DNA from: an uncultured Clostridia bacterium
Lineage (GTDB): Bacteria > Bacillota > Clostridia > Lachnospirales > Anaerotignaceae
Assembly (NCBI GenBank): GCA_910583755.1
Contig: CAJTZO010000014.1
Coordinates: 1-50,245, forward strand
Direction: 5' to 3'
DNA length: 50,245 nucleotides
How positions within the stretch are numbered: the stretch's first letter is position 1; each line of letters begins with the position of its first letter. A program made the translations under genes and the position numbers. Shown here piece by piece: positions 42,623 to 50,245 of the stretch. The notes under the pieces were generated by a model, which was given only the letters and a program-made list of their open reading frames with translations, ran no database searches and had not been told where the DNA came from.

Positions 42623-42793
42623 ATGCACAAAACATACAGAAATTTAGCTGATTTATTACTAAACTGTGAATCAGCACAAAGATTTTATAATAATTTGTCT
42701 CTCCATTCTAAATTAGAAGTAAAAGAAAAAGGTTCTCACCTAAAAACAGAATCGGACTTACGTTCTTTAGCAAAGGTAATTTCAGAACAATAA
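42623..42793 (+). CDS. Small conserved-style hypothetical protein, 56 residues
   Basis: The ATG at 42623 follows AAGGAGG by 8 nt. It encodes a soluble, charged 56-residue protein: MHKTYRNLADLLLNCESA, then QRFYNNLSLHSKLEV and LKTESDLRSLAKVISEQ. The pattern of an aromatic FY...L followed by a run ending in T/SE-D-LR.LA resembles a class of short Firmicutes proteins of unknown function. A promoter and palindrome lie upstream, and the terminator at 42829 follows directly, so it is a complete monocistronic unit. Confidence 0.75.
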   Translation: MHKTYRNLADLLLNCESAQRFYNNLSLHSKLEVKEKGSHLKTESDLRSLAKVISEQ

Positions 42794-42828
42794 TCATTTG
42801 TTTTATCTGCCAATATAAAACAAAACTT

Positions 42829-42852
42829 GCCCCTTTTACAAGGGGCTATTTT
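42829..42852. terminator. Bidirectional terminator between the 56-residue ORF and the DUF896 gene
   Basis: GCCCCTT (42829-42835), loop TTAC with the following A-T pair, and AAGGGGC (42840-42846), then a T-run. The stop codon of the minus-strand DUF896 gene overlaps the stem. Confidence 0.88.
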
Positions 42853-43046
42853 TTGTGCAGTTTTTTTAATGTACCATCTGGTTTTTGTAGATAAGTATTA
42901 TCTAAAATGTCTGTCATTCCTGCTCGAAATTGTTTTAGATATTCTTTTCTTAGGCTATCTCTTTCTTGTATTTCTTGTTCTGTTAAGCCTTCTGTTTTTT
43001 GTTTTTTTGCCAAAGCATTGATACGCTCTAATAAATTTTTTTCCAT
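42846..43046 (-). CDS. DUF896 (YnzC/SosA-like) small protein
   Basis: A 66-residue helical protein. The sequence runs from LLERINALAKKQKTEGLT through EQEIQERDSLRKEYLKQFRAG, the DUF896 hallmark. In Bacillus relatives sit in the SOS regulon (YneB/YnzC locus) or are implicated in cell-division control, but the function is not established. It lies 4 bp after the zinc-ribbon gene and is surely co-transcribed with it. Confidence 0.92.
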   Translation of the reverse strand: MEKNLLERINALAKKQKTEGLTEQEIQERDSLRKEYLKQFRAGMTDILDNTYLQKPDGTLKKLHKK

Positions 43047-43050
43047 TTCT

Positions 43051-44799
43051 TTACTCCTCTGTGTTTTCCGACCTTCTCATTCTTCTATGTCTGGAACGCA
43101 TTTCTTCTCTTGCTTTTCTTCTTTTCTCAAAGTCTGATTCTTCTGGTTCTTCTTTTTGTTCTGGTATTATTTCTTGTTCTTCAACCTTCATTTCTTCTAA
43201 TACATCATCTGGTAAAAAGGCTTCCATAGGAGATTTTGGAGACTTTTTGACATTTGTTTTTGGCTCTTCTTTTTTTTCAGAAAGAGCTTCTTTTTGTTGC
43301 TTTTCTGTATTGCTTTCTTTATTTTCTTTGCTTTCTTCATTTCCATTTTCTTTTTTAAACAACAATGAAGTTAATTTCTTAGACTGTTTTTTCTTTGCTT
43401 CTTCTTCCATCTCTTGCTTTAAGGTGTTGTATGATTGAATTGTCTTATTATCTACTTTAAAATGAATTGCTTTTTCAAAAAATTCTAGTGCATAATCTTT
43501 CATTTCTCTTTTTAAAGCAAAATTTGCACAAATTTTATAAAGGTCAGCATTTCTGCTATTTTGACTATTTTCTGCTTTTGATAAATATTTTTTTGCTAGT
43601 GTAATATCTCCAAATTCTGCTTCAAAGCAAGCATAATTATCATAACACCAGTACATATCTCCTACTTTTTCAATTGCAAGTTCAAACAAAGCTCTGATTT
43701 CACGCATCCTCGTTTCTAAAAGAGCATTATCTTGTCTTAATAATTCTATTTTGTCAATCGCGTTGTTGATATATGCAACAGGATAATATAAACGGTTTAA
43801 TGTATTTTTTTCATCCTGCATATCTACAGCATTCCCTCTAAAATCGTATTGTAAAGACAATCCACAAGGAAATTGTAATTCAATAATGCTATTTTCCACT
43901 TTGATAGTGCTTTTTAAAATTTGCTCAGAGTCCATATCAAAGTATTTTTTATAAATAGTATTCCCTTTTTGTGTATTATAAATAAAAAGAAAATATTTTC
44001 CTTCTTTTTTGTAAAGTAATATTGTAAAAGGTTCACAAAAATAATTTGTAATAATCTGTGTTTCTTCTTCTTTGATTTCTGTCAAAAATGGTTCTTTTTG
44101 TGCAATATCATACAAATAAAACTTTCCCTCTGATGTTAAAAGAGAAAAAGCGCCTGTATTTGTTACATATGCTTCTTTGAATGGTACAGTAATAAACAAT
44201 TTGTGTAAAGGACGTTCCCTATTAAAAAAAACATAACATTCAACTTTTACTTTTTTGCCATAAGAACCAAAAGCAATGACATATTTACTATTGTTTGATT
44301 TTTTGACAAGTGTTCCTTTAAACATCATATCAATGCTACGAAATGTTACATTGTTTTTATCATCTATTTCTAAAAAATCTGTTTTTACACGTGGTTTTGG
44401 CTGATGGAAATTAAAAATACTGTTTACAGGTTTTTCAAGGTTTTCTTCTTTATTTCCCATAAATCGGATTTTTAAACTTCTAAAAAGGGACCTTTTTGGT
44501 TTTTTGTCTTTATGTATTTTATTGTTAATATATTTTTCTGCTTCTTGTAAACTGATATCAGAATAATAGGCAAGCACTTCAATGCCATATTCTTTATTTT
44601 TTTCGTAGTGTTCCATAATTTCTGTCATATTAATAGAATGACCATTAATATATTCTGATACATCTGTTTCAAGGGGTTTTCGTGGCGGTTCAATATATTG
44701 CTTTTTTTCTTGCTTTTCTTGTTCTCCTTCTACAAGAAGCCCTCCACACTCTGCACAATATTTCCCGTTGCCCTCTTTTCCACAATTAGAACAATACAT
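43051..44799 (-). CDS. Zinc-ribbon protein with TPR-like region, unknown function
   Basis: A 582-residue protein. The N-terminus is a zinc ribbon (CSNCGKEGNGKYCAECGG, residues 3-20). Residues about 45-85 look like a short helical segment (GIEVLAYYSDISLQEAEKYI). Residues about 120-380 are beta-rich, possibly a propeller-like or PH-like region. Residues about 380-460 resemble TPR helices (YACFEAEFGDITLAKKYLSKAE). The C-terminal 120 residues are highly charged Glu/Lys and likely disordered. No secretion signal is present. The ATG at 44799 has AAGGAGG 7 nt upstream. I cannot name a family. Confidence 0.75.
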   Translation of the reverse strand: MYCSNCGKEGNGKYCAECGGLLVEGEQEKQEKKQYIEPPRKPLETDVSEYINGHSINMTEIMEHYEKNKEYGIEVLAYYSDISLQEAEKYINNKIHKDKKPKRSLFRSLKIRFMGNKEENLEKPVNSIFNFHQPKPRVKTDFLEIDDKNNVTFRSIDMMFKGTLVKKSNNSKYVIAFGSYGKKVKVECYVFFNRERPLHKLFITVPFKEAYVTNTGAFSLLTSEGKFYLYDIAQKEPFLTEIKEEETQIITNYFCEPFTILLYKKEGKYFLFIYNTQKGNTIYKKYFDMDSEQILKSTIKVENSIIELQFPCGLSLQYDFRGNAVDMQDEKNTLNRLYYPVAYINNAIDKIELLRQDNALLETRMREIRALFELAIEKVGDMYWCYDNYACFEAEFGDITLAKKYLSKAENSQNSRNADLYKICANFALKREMKDYALEFFEKAIHFKVDNKTIQSYNTLKQEMEEEAKKKQSKKLTSLLFKKENGNEESKENKESNTEKQQKEALSEKKEEPKTNVKKSPKSPMEAFLPDDVLEEMKVEEQEIIPEQKEEPEESDFEKRRKAREEMRSRHRRMRRSENTEE

Positions 44800-44921
44800 A
44801 TATAAGCCTCCTTTAAGCATTTTCCATTTTATATTTTTCGGAGTAATATAGTATTTTTATTAATCAATGGATAATCTGTAATAAAAATGTATTCCCTTAA
44901 ACTCAAATATAAAATATATGT

Positions 44922-45050
44922 GAACTGCCCAATGATTTAAAATGAATGGGCTTCCTGCTTCTTCGACTTCATAAATTATTCATCTCCACAGGCGTTAATT
45001 TGGATAGTCCTTACCCTATCACAAGCTGTAAGTAGTTAATCAAAACAAGA
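44922..45050 (-). mobile_element. Decayed IS200/IS605-family relic: tnpB tail and right end
   Basis: On the minus strand the frame near 45030-44937 reads VRTIQINACGDE, a stop, then FMKSKKQEAHSF and stop. INACG-(D/E) and KQEAH are typical of the extreme C-terminus of IS605-type TnpB proteins. The DNA after it, GCCCATTCATTTTAAATC then ATTGGGCAGTTCAC, forms the hairpin typical of the right end and of the 3' part of omega RNA. No upstream tnpB body or tnpA remains, so it is a short relic. The neighbouring stretches 44821-44921 and 45051-45190 are AT-rich with no gene. Confidence 0.65.
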
Positions 45051-45196
45051 TTACAACTCATATTCTTTCAAAAAATATTATAATACATCGTTTTCTGAAT
45101 TGCAATATTAAAACTTATCTATTAATGATAGAAAGATGTTTTTTATGTTTTTTGTTTATTCTGCAAGATATTTATTAATAAATCCATAAAAAATAG

Positions 45197-45225
45197 TTGC
45201 TTTTTTAAATAACTATTGGTATAAT
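45197..45225 (+). promoter_or_regulatory. Promoter of tRNA-Ser
   Basis: TTGCTT (45197-45202), 17 nt, TATAAT (45220-45225), 19 bp before the tRNA 5' end. Confidence 0.75.
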
Positions 45226-45244
45226 TACCTCTGTTAGAAAACAG

Positions 45245-45329
45245 GGAGAAATGTCCGAGTGGTTTAAGGTGACAGTCTCGAAAACTGTTGAGGTGAAAGC
45301 CTCCGAGGGTTCGAATCCCTCTTTCTCCG
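45245..45329 (+). tRNA. tRNA-Ser (anticodon CGA)
   Basis: Acceptor arms GGAGAAA (45245-45251) and TTTCTCC (45322-45328) pair fully; the discriminator is G at 45329. The anticodon stem-loop ACAGT-CTCGAAA-ACTGT gives CGA for UCG codons. A long variable arm and the T-loop GTTCGAATC are typical of serine tRNA. CCA is not encoded. Length is 85 nt. Confidence 0.96.
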
Positions 45330-45338
45330 TTTGTTTTG

Positions 45339-45368
45339 AAGGCTGTTGAGAAATCAATGGCTTTTTTT
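45339..45368 (+). terminator. Terminator after tRNA-Ser
   Basis: AAGGCTGTTGA pairs with TCAATGGCTT through G-U pairs and one bulge, and a seven-T run follows. Confidence 0.6.
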
Positions 45369-45383
45369 GTATATATTTTTTAC

Positions 45384-45412
45384 TTGACACTTTTCATTAT
45401 GTCATATAAATT
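45384..45412 (+). promoter_or_regulatory. Candidate promoter of the topoisomerase operon
   Basis: TTGACA (45384-45389), 17 nt, TAAATT (45407-45412). The -35 is perfect and the -10 moderate. The start site would fall near 45419, just before the LexA-like palindrome. Confidence 0.6.
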
Positions 45413-45424
45413 ATATAATAATAC

Positions 45425-45438
45425 AGAACAACAGTTCT
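45425..45438. promoter_or_regulatory. LexA (SOS)-like palindrome
   Basis: AGAAC, 4 nt (AACA), GTTCT is a perfect inverted repeat in the Firmicutes SOS-box layout (CGAAC, 4 nt, GTTCG). The outer base differs from the consensus. It sits about 6 nt downstream of the predicted start site, where a repressor would block transcription. Confidence 0.5.
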
Positions 45439-45459
45439 AAAAAATTGAGGTTATGGACT

Positions 45460-47433
45460 ATGAATGAAAATCAAACAAATTATAACAATGAAAGTATTAC
45501 ATCTTTGAAAGGAGCTGATAGAGTTCGCCTCCGTCCTAGTGTTATTTTTGGTTCTGACGGATTGGAAGGTTGCCAGCACTCTATTTTTGAAATTCTTTCA
45601 AATTCGATTGATGAGGCAAGAGAAGGCTTTGGTTCCCTGATTGAAGTAAAACGTTATCAAGACCATTCTGTTTCTATCAAAGACTATGGGCGTGGCATTC
45701 CTGTAGATTTTAATGTGAAAGAAGAACGATATAATTGGGAACTTGTTTTTTGTGAATTATATGCTGGTGGAAAATATCAAAATAATTCTGGAGAAAATTA
45801 TGAATTTAGTTTAGGCTTAAATGGTTTGGGTACTTGTGCCACACAATATTCCTCTGCTTATATGGATACTATTATTTATAGAGATGGATATTGTTATACA
45901 CTCCATTTTGAAAAAGGTGAAAATATTGGTGGTCTAAAAAAGGAACAGGTTACGAATGCTACAACAGGTACTGAAATTAAGTGGCTTCCAGATAAGGATG
46001 TTTTTACAAATATTGATGTTCCTCTTTCCTTTTTTCAGGATATTTTGAAAAAGCAAGCTATTGTCAATGCAGGTTTAACATTTGTTTTATATGATGAAGA
46101 AACAGACAATTCCTTTACTTATGTTTATCAAAATGGTATTAAAGATTACTTACAGGAATTAAATGCAGAAAAAGGATTTACAGAAGTACAATATTATGAG
46201 CAGGAAACAAAGGGACGTGACAGAGAAGATAAACCAGAATACAAATTAAAATTTCAAATAGCGTTTTGTTTTAACAATGATGTCAATTTATTAGAATATT
46301 ACCATAATTCTAGTTTTTTAGAATATGGTGGTTCTCCTGATAAGGCAGTAAAAAATGCTTTTGTATTTGCGATTGATAAATATTTAAAAGCAAATACTCT
46401 TTATAAAAAAGAGGAAAAGAAAATAACATTCAATGATATAGAGGATAGTTTAATATTAGTTATCAATTCCTTTTCCACTATTACTAGTTATGAAAATCAA
46501 ACAAAAAAGTCAATTACTAATAAATTTATACAAGATGCTATTACAGAATACCTTCGTCATCAGCTCGAAATTTATTTTATAGAAAATAAATTAGAAGCAG
46601 ATAAAATTGCAGCACAAATTTTGGCGAATAAGAGAAGTCGTGAAACAGCAGAGAAAACACGCGTCAATATTCGAAAAAAATTAACAGGAAATATTGATAT
46701 GAATAATCGTGTAGAAAAATTTGTGAATTGTCGTTCCAAAGATGTTACAAGGCGAGAAATTTATATTGTAGAAGGTGATTCTGCACTGGGTGCTTGTAAA
46801 CTAGGGAGAGATGCAGAATTTCAAGCAATTATTCCGATTCGAGGCAAAATATTAAACTGTTTAAAAGCGGATTACAATAAAATTTTTAATAATGATATTA
46901 TTACAGATTTACTAAAAGTGTTAGGATGTGGAGTTGAAATTAAATCAAAACATAGTAATATCAATTCTTTTGATTTGGAACAGCTGCGCTGGAACAAAAT
47001 TATTATTTGTACAGATGCTGATGTAGATGGATTTCAAATTAGGACATTGATATTAACAATGCTCTATCGTCTTGTACCTACTTTGATTCAAGAAAAAAAA
47101 GTGTTTATTGCAGAATCCCCTCTTTATGAAATTATTTGTGGAAAGGATACTTATTTTGCTTATTCCGATAGTGAAAAAAACCGTATTACAGCAAAATTAA
47201 AACATAAAAAATATAAAATTAATCGTTCTAAAGGCTTAGGTGAAAACCAGCCTGAAATGATGTGGGAAACTACCATGAATCCAGAAACGAGAAGATTAAT
47301 TCTTGTTTCTGAAGATGAAGCAGAAAAGACACAACAAAAATTTGAATTGCTTTTAGGTGAAAATTTAAAGGGAAGAAAAGAATTTATAGAAACAGAAGGA
47401 CATCGCTATTTGGATTTAAGTAATTTGAGTTAA
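45460..47433 (+). CDS. parE: Type IIA topoisomerase B subunit (ParE/GyrB-type ATPase)
   Basis: The ATPase subunit of a gyrase or topoisomerase IV, 657 residues. The GHKL ATPase holds EILSNSIDEAREGFG, DYGRGIPVD and LGLNGLGTCATQYSS. The Toprim domain has EGDSALGACKLGRD and TDADVDGFQIRTL. The length lacks the long GyrB insert and fits ParE. An in-frame TTG at 45445 exists, but GAGG (45447-45450) places the ATG at 45460 at proper spacing. It is followed after 28 bp by the A subunit. It differs from canonical Firmicutes GyrB in several usually fixed positions, so a divergent second topoisomerase set is likely. Confidence 0.9.
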   Translation: MNENQTNYNNESITSLKGADRVRLRPSVIFGSDGLEGCQHSIFEILSNSIDEAREGFGSLIEVKRYQDHSVSIKDYGRGIPVDFNVKEERYNWELVFCELYAGGKYQNNSGENYEFSLGLNGLGTCATQYSSAYMDTIIYRDGYCYTLHFEKGENIGGLKKEQVTNATTGTEIKWLPDKDVFTNIDVPLSFFQDILKKQAIVNAGLTFVLYDEETDNSFTYVYQNGIKDYLQELNAEKGFTEVQYYEQETKGRDREDKPEYKLKFQIAFCFNNDVNLLEYYHNSSFLEYGGSPDKAVKNAFVFAIDKYLKANTLYKKEEKKITFNDIEDSLILVINSFSTITSYENQTKKSITNKFIQDAITEYLRHQLEIYFIENKLEADKIAAQILANKRSRETAEKTRVNIRKKLTGNIDMNNRVEKFVNCRSKDVTRREIYIVEGDSALGACKLGRDAEFQAIIPIRGKILNCLKADYNKIFNNDIITDLLKVLGCGVEIKSKHSNINSFDLEQLRWNKIIICTDADVDGFQIRTLILTMLYRLVPTLIQEKKVFIAESPLYEIICGKDTYFAYSDSEKNRITAKLKHKKYKINRSKGLGENQPEMMWETTMNPETRRLILVSEDEAEKTQQKFELLLGENLKGRKEFIETEGHRYLDLSNLS

Positions 47434-47461
47434 AATTTTATTTTGAAAGGAGTGAATCCCA

Positions 47462-49666
47462 ATGCCTAAAAAGAAAAAAACAGTGGAAACACCAAAAGAA
47501 TATTATATAGAGGAACAAAAAATAACAGATACTTTAGAATGGAATTATATGCCTTACGCCATGAGCGTTATTGTTTCCCGTGCAATTCCAGAAATAGATG
47601 GTTTTAAACCTTCTCACAGAAAATTATTGTATACAATGTTTAAAATGAATTTATTAAAAGGAGATAGGACAAAATCTTCTAATGTAGTGGGACAAACTAT
47701 GAAATTAAATCCACATGGAGATAGTGCTATTTATGAAACTCTTGTTCGTTTAACAGAAGGAAATGGTGCCTTATTACTCCCTTTTGTTGACTCCAAAGGA
47801 AATTTTGGAAAGCAATATTCCCGTGATATGGCATATGCTGCTCCACGTTATACAGAAGTAAAACTTGCAGCAATTTGTCAAGAAATCTTTGCAGATATTG
47901 ATAAAAATACGGTTATGTTTGTAGATAATTATGATGGTTCTATGAAGGAACCTCTTTTGTTGCCTACAACATTCCCCAATATTCTAGTAAATCCAAATCT
48001 AGGAATTGCAGTTGGTATGGCAAGTTCTATTTGTAGCTTTAATTTAAAGGAAGTTTGTAAAACAACAATACAACTTTTAAAAGATGAAAATGCAGATATT
48101 TTACAAATTTTGCAAGCACCTGACTTTCCTACTGGTGGTCAGTTAATCTATAATGAAAATGAACTCAAACATATTTATGAAACAGGTCGTGGTAATGTAA
48201 AAGTTCGTGCAAAATATCACTATGATGAAAAAAATAATTGTATTGAAGTCTATGAAATTCCCTATACAACAAATATAGAATCTATTATGGATAAAATTTT
48301 TGCTTTGGTGAAATCTGGAAAAATTAGAGATATTACAGATGTGCGCGATGAAACAGATTTGAATGGGTTAAAAATTGCAATTGATGTCAAGAAAAATACA
48401 AAAATAGATTTACTGATGCATCGCCTTTATCAAATGACGCCCCTTTCTGATACTTTTAACTGTAATTTTAATTTATTGATAAATAGTAAGCCTATGACAT
48501 TAGGGATTCGTTCTATTCTGAAATATTGGATAGCATTCCGTACAAATTCTATAAAACGTCAGTTGGAATTTGATATTGCAAAAAAATCAGAAAAATATCA
48601 TCTTTTGGTTGGTCTTTCTAAAATATTGACTGATGTTGATAAAGCAATTTCTATTATCCGTCATACAGAAAAAGAAGAAATGGTAATTCCTAATTTGATG
48701 AAGGAATTTTCTATTGATGAAAAGCAAAGTGAATATATTGCAGAAATAAAACTTCGTAATATTAATAAGGAATATATTTTAAAAAGGATTGAGGAATTAA
48801 AAAACATTAAGGATGAAATACAGTCTTTAAAAGAAACTTTATATAATGATGAAAAAATAAAAAATATTATTATTATGCAGTTAAAACAAGTTTCTAAAAA
48901 ATATGGCAGGAATCGAAAAACAGAGATTATTAAGGAGCAGGAAATAAAAGAAATTCCGGAACAAGAATTAATTGAAGATTATGGTATTCGTCTTTTTTTA
49001 ACAGAACAAAATTATTTTAAAAAAATATCTTTAGTATCTTTGCGTTCTGCTGGAGAGCAGAAATTAAAGGAAGATGATAAAATTACTTTTGAAATTGAAA
49101 CAACGAATAAGGCGGATATTTTATTGTTTTCTAATAAGCAAAATTTGTATAAATTGAAAGCAAATGATATTTTGGATACAAAAGCAAGTTCTTTTGGAGA
49201 ATATCTTTTTAATCTTTTGGGGATGGAATTAGATGAAAAGATTATATATATGACTACTACGTATGATTATAGTGGTTTTATGGTTTTTTTCTTTGAAAAT
49301 GGAAAAGTGGCAAAAATATCGTTAAATAGCTATGCTACAAAAACAAATCGAAAAAGAATTATAAATGCTTATTCTGATAAATCTAATGTGATTTTTATGA
49401 AAAAGTTAGAGGAGGATGCTGATTTTGTGTTGCTTCGAGATGTGGATAAAGCGTTGTTGTTTCATACTTCTTTGCTACCTTTGACTGTTTCTAAAAATGC
49501 AAGTGGTGTACAAGTATATCGTTTGAAGAAAGATAGTTGTGTTACTAAGGTTTTTGAAAAGGAATTGTTTTTTTCTGATGATGTGGAATATTATAGGGCA
49601 GTACAGATTCCTACTACTGGACATTTTGTACAAATTTTGGATAGACAAGAAAATTATATTATGTAA
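47462..49666 (+). CDS. parC: Type IIA topoisomerase A subunit (ParC/GyrA-type)
   Basis: The DNA cleavage subunit, 734 residues. Visible are YAMSVIVSRAIPEIDGFKPSHRKLLY, the quinolone-region block NPHGDSAIYETLVRL (Ser88 and Glu92, the usual sensitive-type residues), SKGNFGKQYS, and the active Tyr130 in AAPRYTEV. A coiled-coil tower (about 435-500) follows. The C-terminal 220 residues have weak propeller repeats and no GyrA box (QRRGGKG), which favours a ParC role. AAAGGAG precedes the ATG. It is the second gene of the operon. Confidence 0.92.
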   Translation: MPKKKKTVETPKEYYIEEQKITDTLEWNYMPYAMSVIVSRAIPEIDGFKPSHRKLLYTMFKMNLLKGDRTKSSNVVGQTMKLNPHGDSAIYETLVRLTEGNGALLLPFVDSKGNFGKQYSRDMAYAAPRYTEVKLAAICQEIFADIDKNTVMFVDNYDGSMKEPLLLPTTFPNILVNPNLGIAVGMASSICSFNLKEVCKTTIQLLKDENADILQILQAPDFPTGGQLIYNENELKHIYETGRGNVKVRAKYHYDEKNNCIEVYEIPYTTNIESIMDKIFALVKSGKIRDITDVRDETDLNGLKIAIDVKKNTKIDLLMHRLYQMTPLSDTFNCNFNLLINSKPMTLGIRSILKYWIAFRTNSIKRQLEFDIAKKSEKYHLLVGLSKILTDVDKAISIIRHTEKEEMVIPNLMKEFSIDEKQSEYIAEIKLRNINKEYILKRIEELKNIKDEIQSLKETLYNDEKIKNIIIMQLKQVSKKYGRNRKTEIIKEQEIKEIPEQELIEDYGIRLFLTEQNYFKKISLVSLRSAGEQKLKEDDKITFEIETTNKADILLFSNKQNLYKLKANDILDTKASSFGEYLFNLLGMELDEKIIYMTTTYDYSGFMVFFFENGKVAKISLNSYATKTNRKRIINAYSDKSNVIFMKKLEEDADFVLLRDVDKALLFHTSLLPLTVSKNASGVQVYRLKKDSCVTKVFEKELFFSDDVEYYRAVQIPTTGHFVQILDRQENYIM

Positions 49667-49840
49667 ATATTTGTACTCTTTTATGGTAGATTTTTATTTA
49701 CTTTTAAAGGAGTATTTTTTTGTTTTTTTGTGGTAAATTTTGTTTTCTACAATTATTATTTCTTTTTTTTATTGTAATAATTTACGAAAAAACAATATTT
49801 AATTGTTTTTAAAAATCTTATCTACCTTTTTAATACAAAT

Positions 49841-49878
49841 AAAAAGGACTGAGTCCAATTAATATGAAACTCAGTCCT
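49841..49878 (-). terminator. Terminator of the repeat-protein gene
   Basis: AGGACTGAGT (49845-49854) pairs with ACTCAGTCCT (49869-49878). The T-run is on the minus strand, so it ends the gene at 49923. The stretch 49667-49840 is AT-rich and shows no gene; no clear plus-strand terminator for parC is seen apart from this hairpin. Confidence 0.8.
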
Positions 49879-49922
49879 AATCAAAATTTTAAATACTCTT
49901 AATAATTTAACTTAATGCACAA

Positions 49923-50245
49923 TTATTCATTAGAAGGTTCGTCTGTAACACTCTCAGAAGATTCGTCTGTAGCACTTTCAGAAGGTTCGTCTGTAGTACT
50001 TTCAGAAGATTCGTCTGTAACGCTTTCAGAAGATTCGTCTGTAACACTCTCAGAAGATTCGTCTGTAACACTCTCAGAAGGTTCATCTGTAACACTCTCA
50101 GAAGATTCGTCTGTAACGCTCTCAGAAGATTCGTCTGTAACACTTTCAGAAGATTCATCTGTAGCACTCTCAGAAGATTCGTCTGTAACGCTCTCAGAAG
50201 ATTCGTCTGTAACGCTCTCAGAAGATTCGTCTGTAACGCTCTCAG
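49923..50245 (-). CDS. C-terminal part of a Ser/Glu/Asp/Thr-rich repeat protein (partial)
   Basis: On the minus strand, the frame ending at the TAA 49925-49923 reads repeated ESVTDESS octapeptides, with a few copies ESATDEPS or ESTTDESS, and closes with DEPSNE. The frame is open to the window edge (at least 107 residues). Such acidic low-complexity repeats are typical of extended stalks or disordered tails of surface proteins. No anchor or sortase motif lies at this C-terminus. A terminator stands directly after the stop. The alternate Leu-rich frame (LQTNLLRV) over the same DNA is a shadow. Confidence 0.75.
   Translation of the reverse strand, partial: ESVTDESSESVTDESSESVTDESSESATDESSESVTDESSESVTDESSESVTDEPSESVTDESSESVTDESSESVTDESSESTTDEPSESATDESSESVTDEPSNE
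49930..50245. repeat. 24-bp tandem repeat array, about 13 copies
   Basis: Copies of 24 bp follow head to tail without spacers. The plus-strand unit is GAAGATTCGTCTGTAACGCT plus CTCA. Variation is limited to a few positions (GAAGATT or GAAGGTT, TCG or TCA, AACG, AACA, AGCA or AGTA, CTC or TTT). The copies nearest the window edge are almost identical. The period is a multiple of three, so copy-number change would keep the frame. Confidence 0.95.

Noticed and set aside
45205..45390. Minus-strand open frame over the tRNA-Ser gene
   Set aside because: It is read through the antisense of a clear tRNA and has no ribosome site.
49907..50167. Leu-rich open frame LQTNLLRV repeats on the minus strand
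   Set aside because: It is an alternate frame of the 24-bp repeat array. The ESVTDESS frame ends in a natural stop just before a terminator and has a plausible low-complexity composition.
49930..50245. CRISPR array
   Set aside because: Units are contiguous with no unique spacers and are a multiple of three in length, so this is a coding tandem repeat.

Overview
The window is AT-rich bacterial DNA from a low-GC, Gram-positive, spore-forming anaerobe, most likely a gut member of the class Clostridia (Lachnospirales-like; this placement is inference). Signs are GGAGG ribosome sites before nearly every gene, a CIRCE-controlled groESL operon, diaminopimelate dehydrogenase, a PdaB-type sporulation deacetylase, SLH and dockerin surface proteins, and a secreted M60 (mucin-protease type) peptidase. 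tRNA genes do not encode CCA.

Layout. Positions 1-240 are the GC-richer end of a larger mobile element that has cut off the 3' end of a MATE transporter gene. Positions 240-5650 hold a minus-strand housekeeping group (MATE, YoaK-like, rarA, HAD phosphatase, phospholipase D-like). Then come tRNA-Thr, groEL-groES with CIRCE, divergent ddh, a very small FeoB-associated protein, a radical SAM enzyme, an anchored protein of unknown family and a gamma-glutamyltransferase-like enzyme.

The main discovery is at 13439-26010. A pdaB-type polysaccharide deacetylase gene is split in two. Its 3' part lies at 13439-14027 and its 5' part at 25814-26010, both on the minus strand, with 11786 bp between them. 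A 500-residue large serine recombinase starts immediately beside the right breakpoint, and its ATG overlaps the stop codon of the broken pdaB 5' part. Joining the two halves at the TG shared by both breakpoints restores one in-frame gene of 261 codons plus stop. The excised-circle junction would be a symmetric 44-bp site whose 10-bp inverted arms match at 9 of 10 positions. This is the architecture of skin-like sporulation intervening elements, here in pdaB. The interval carries the normally chromosomal ligA-pcrA-yerC cluster, an FMN-riboswitch-controlled MATE transporter, a DUF4291 gene and several unknown genes.

Positions 26127-34104 return to a minus-strand housekeeping series: CNNM/CBS protein, malic enzyme, Uup-like ABC-F ATPase, a fused methylthioribose-phosphate isomerase/class II aldolase with a leader that looks like an attenuator, a sirohaem reductase, and a second member of the unknown family seen at 10697. 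Positions 34206-40972 (plus strand) encode a candidate small RNA or leader, a 1690-residue secreted M60 metalloprotease with a dockerin, and an SLH-anchored protein that may be its surface partner. Positions 41012-44799 hold yebC, yigZ, two small genes and a zinc-ribbon protein. A decayed IS200/IS605 tnpB tail, tRNA-Ser(CGA) and a parE-parC type topoisomerase operon with a LexA-like box follow. The window ends inside a gene whose C-terminus is a 24-bp (8-residue) tandem repeat.
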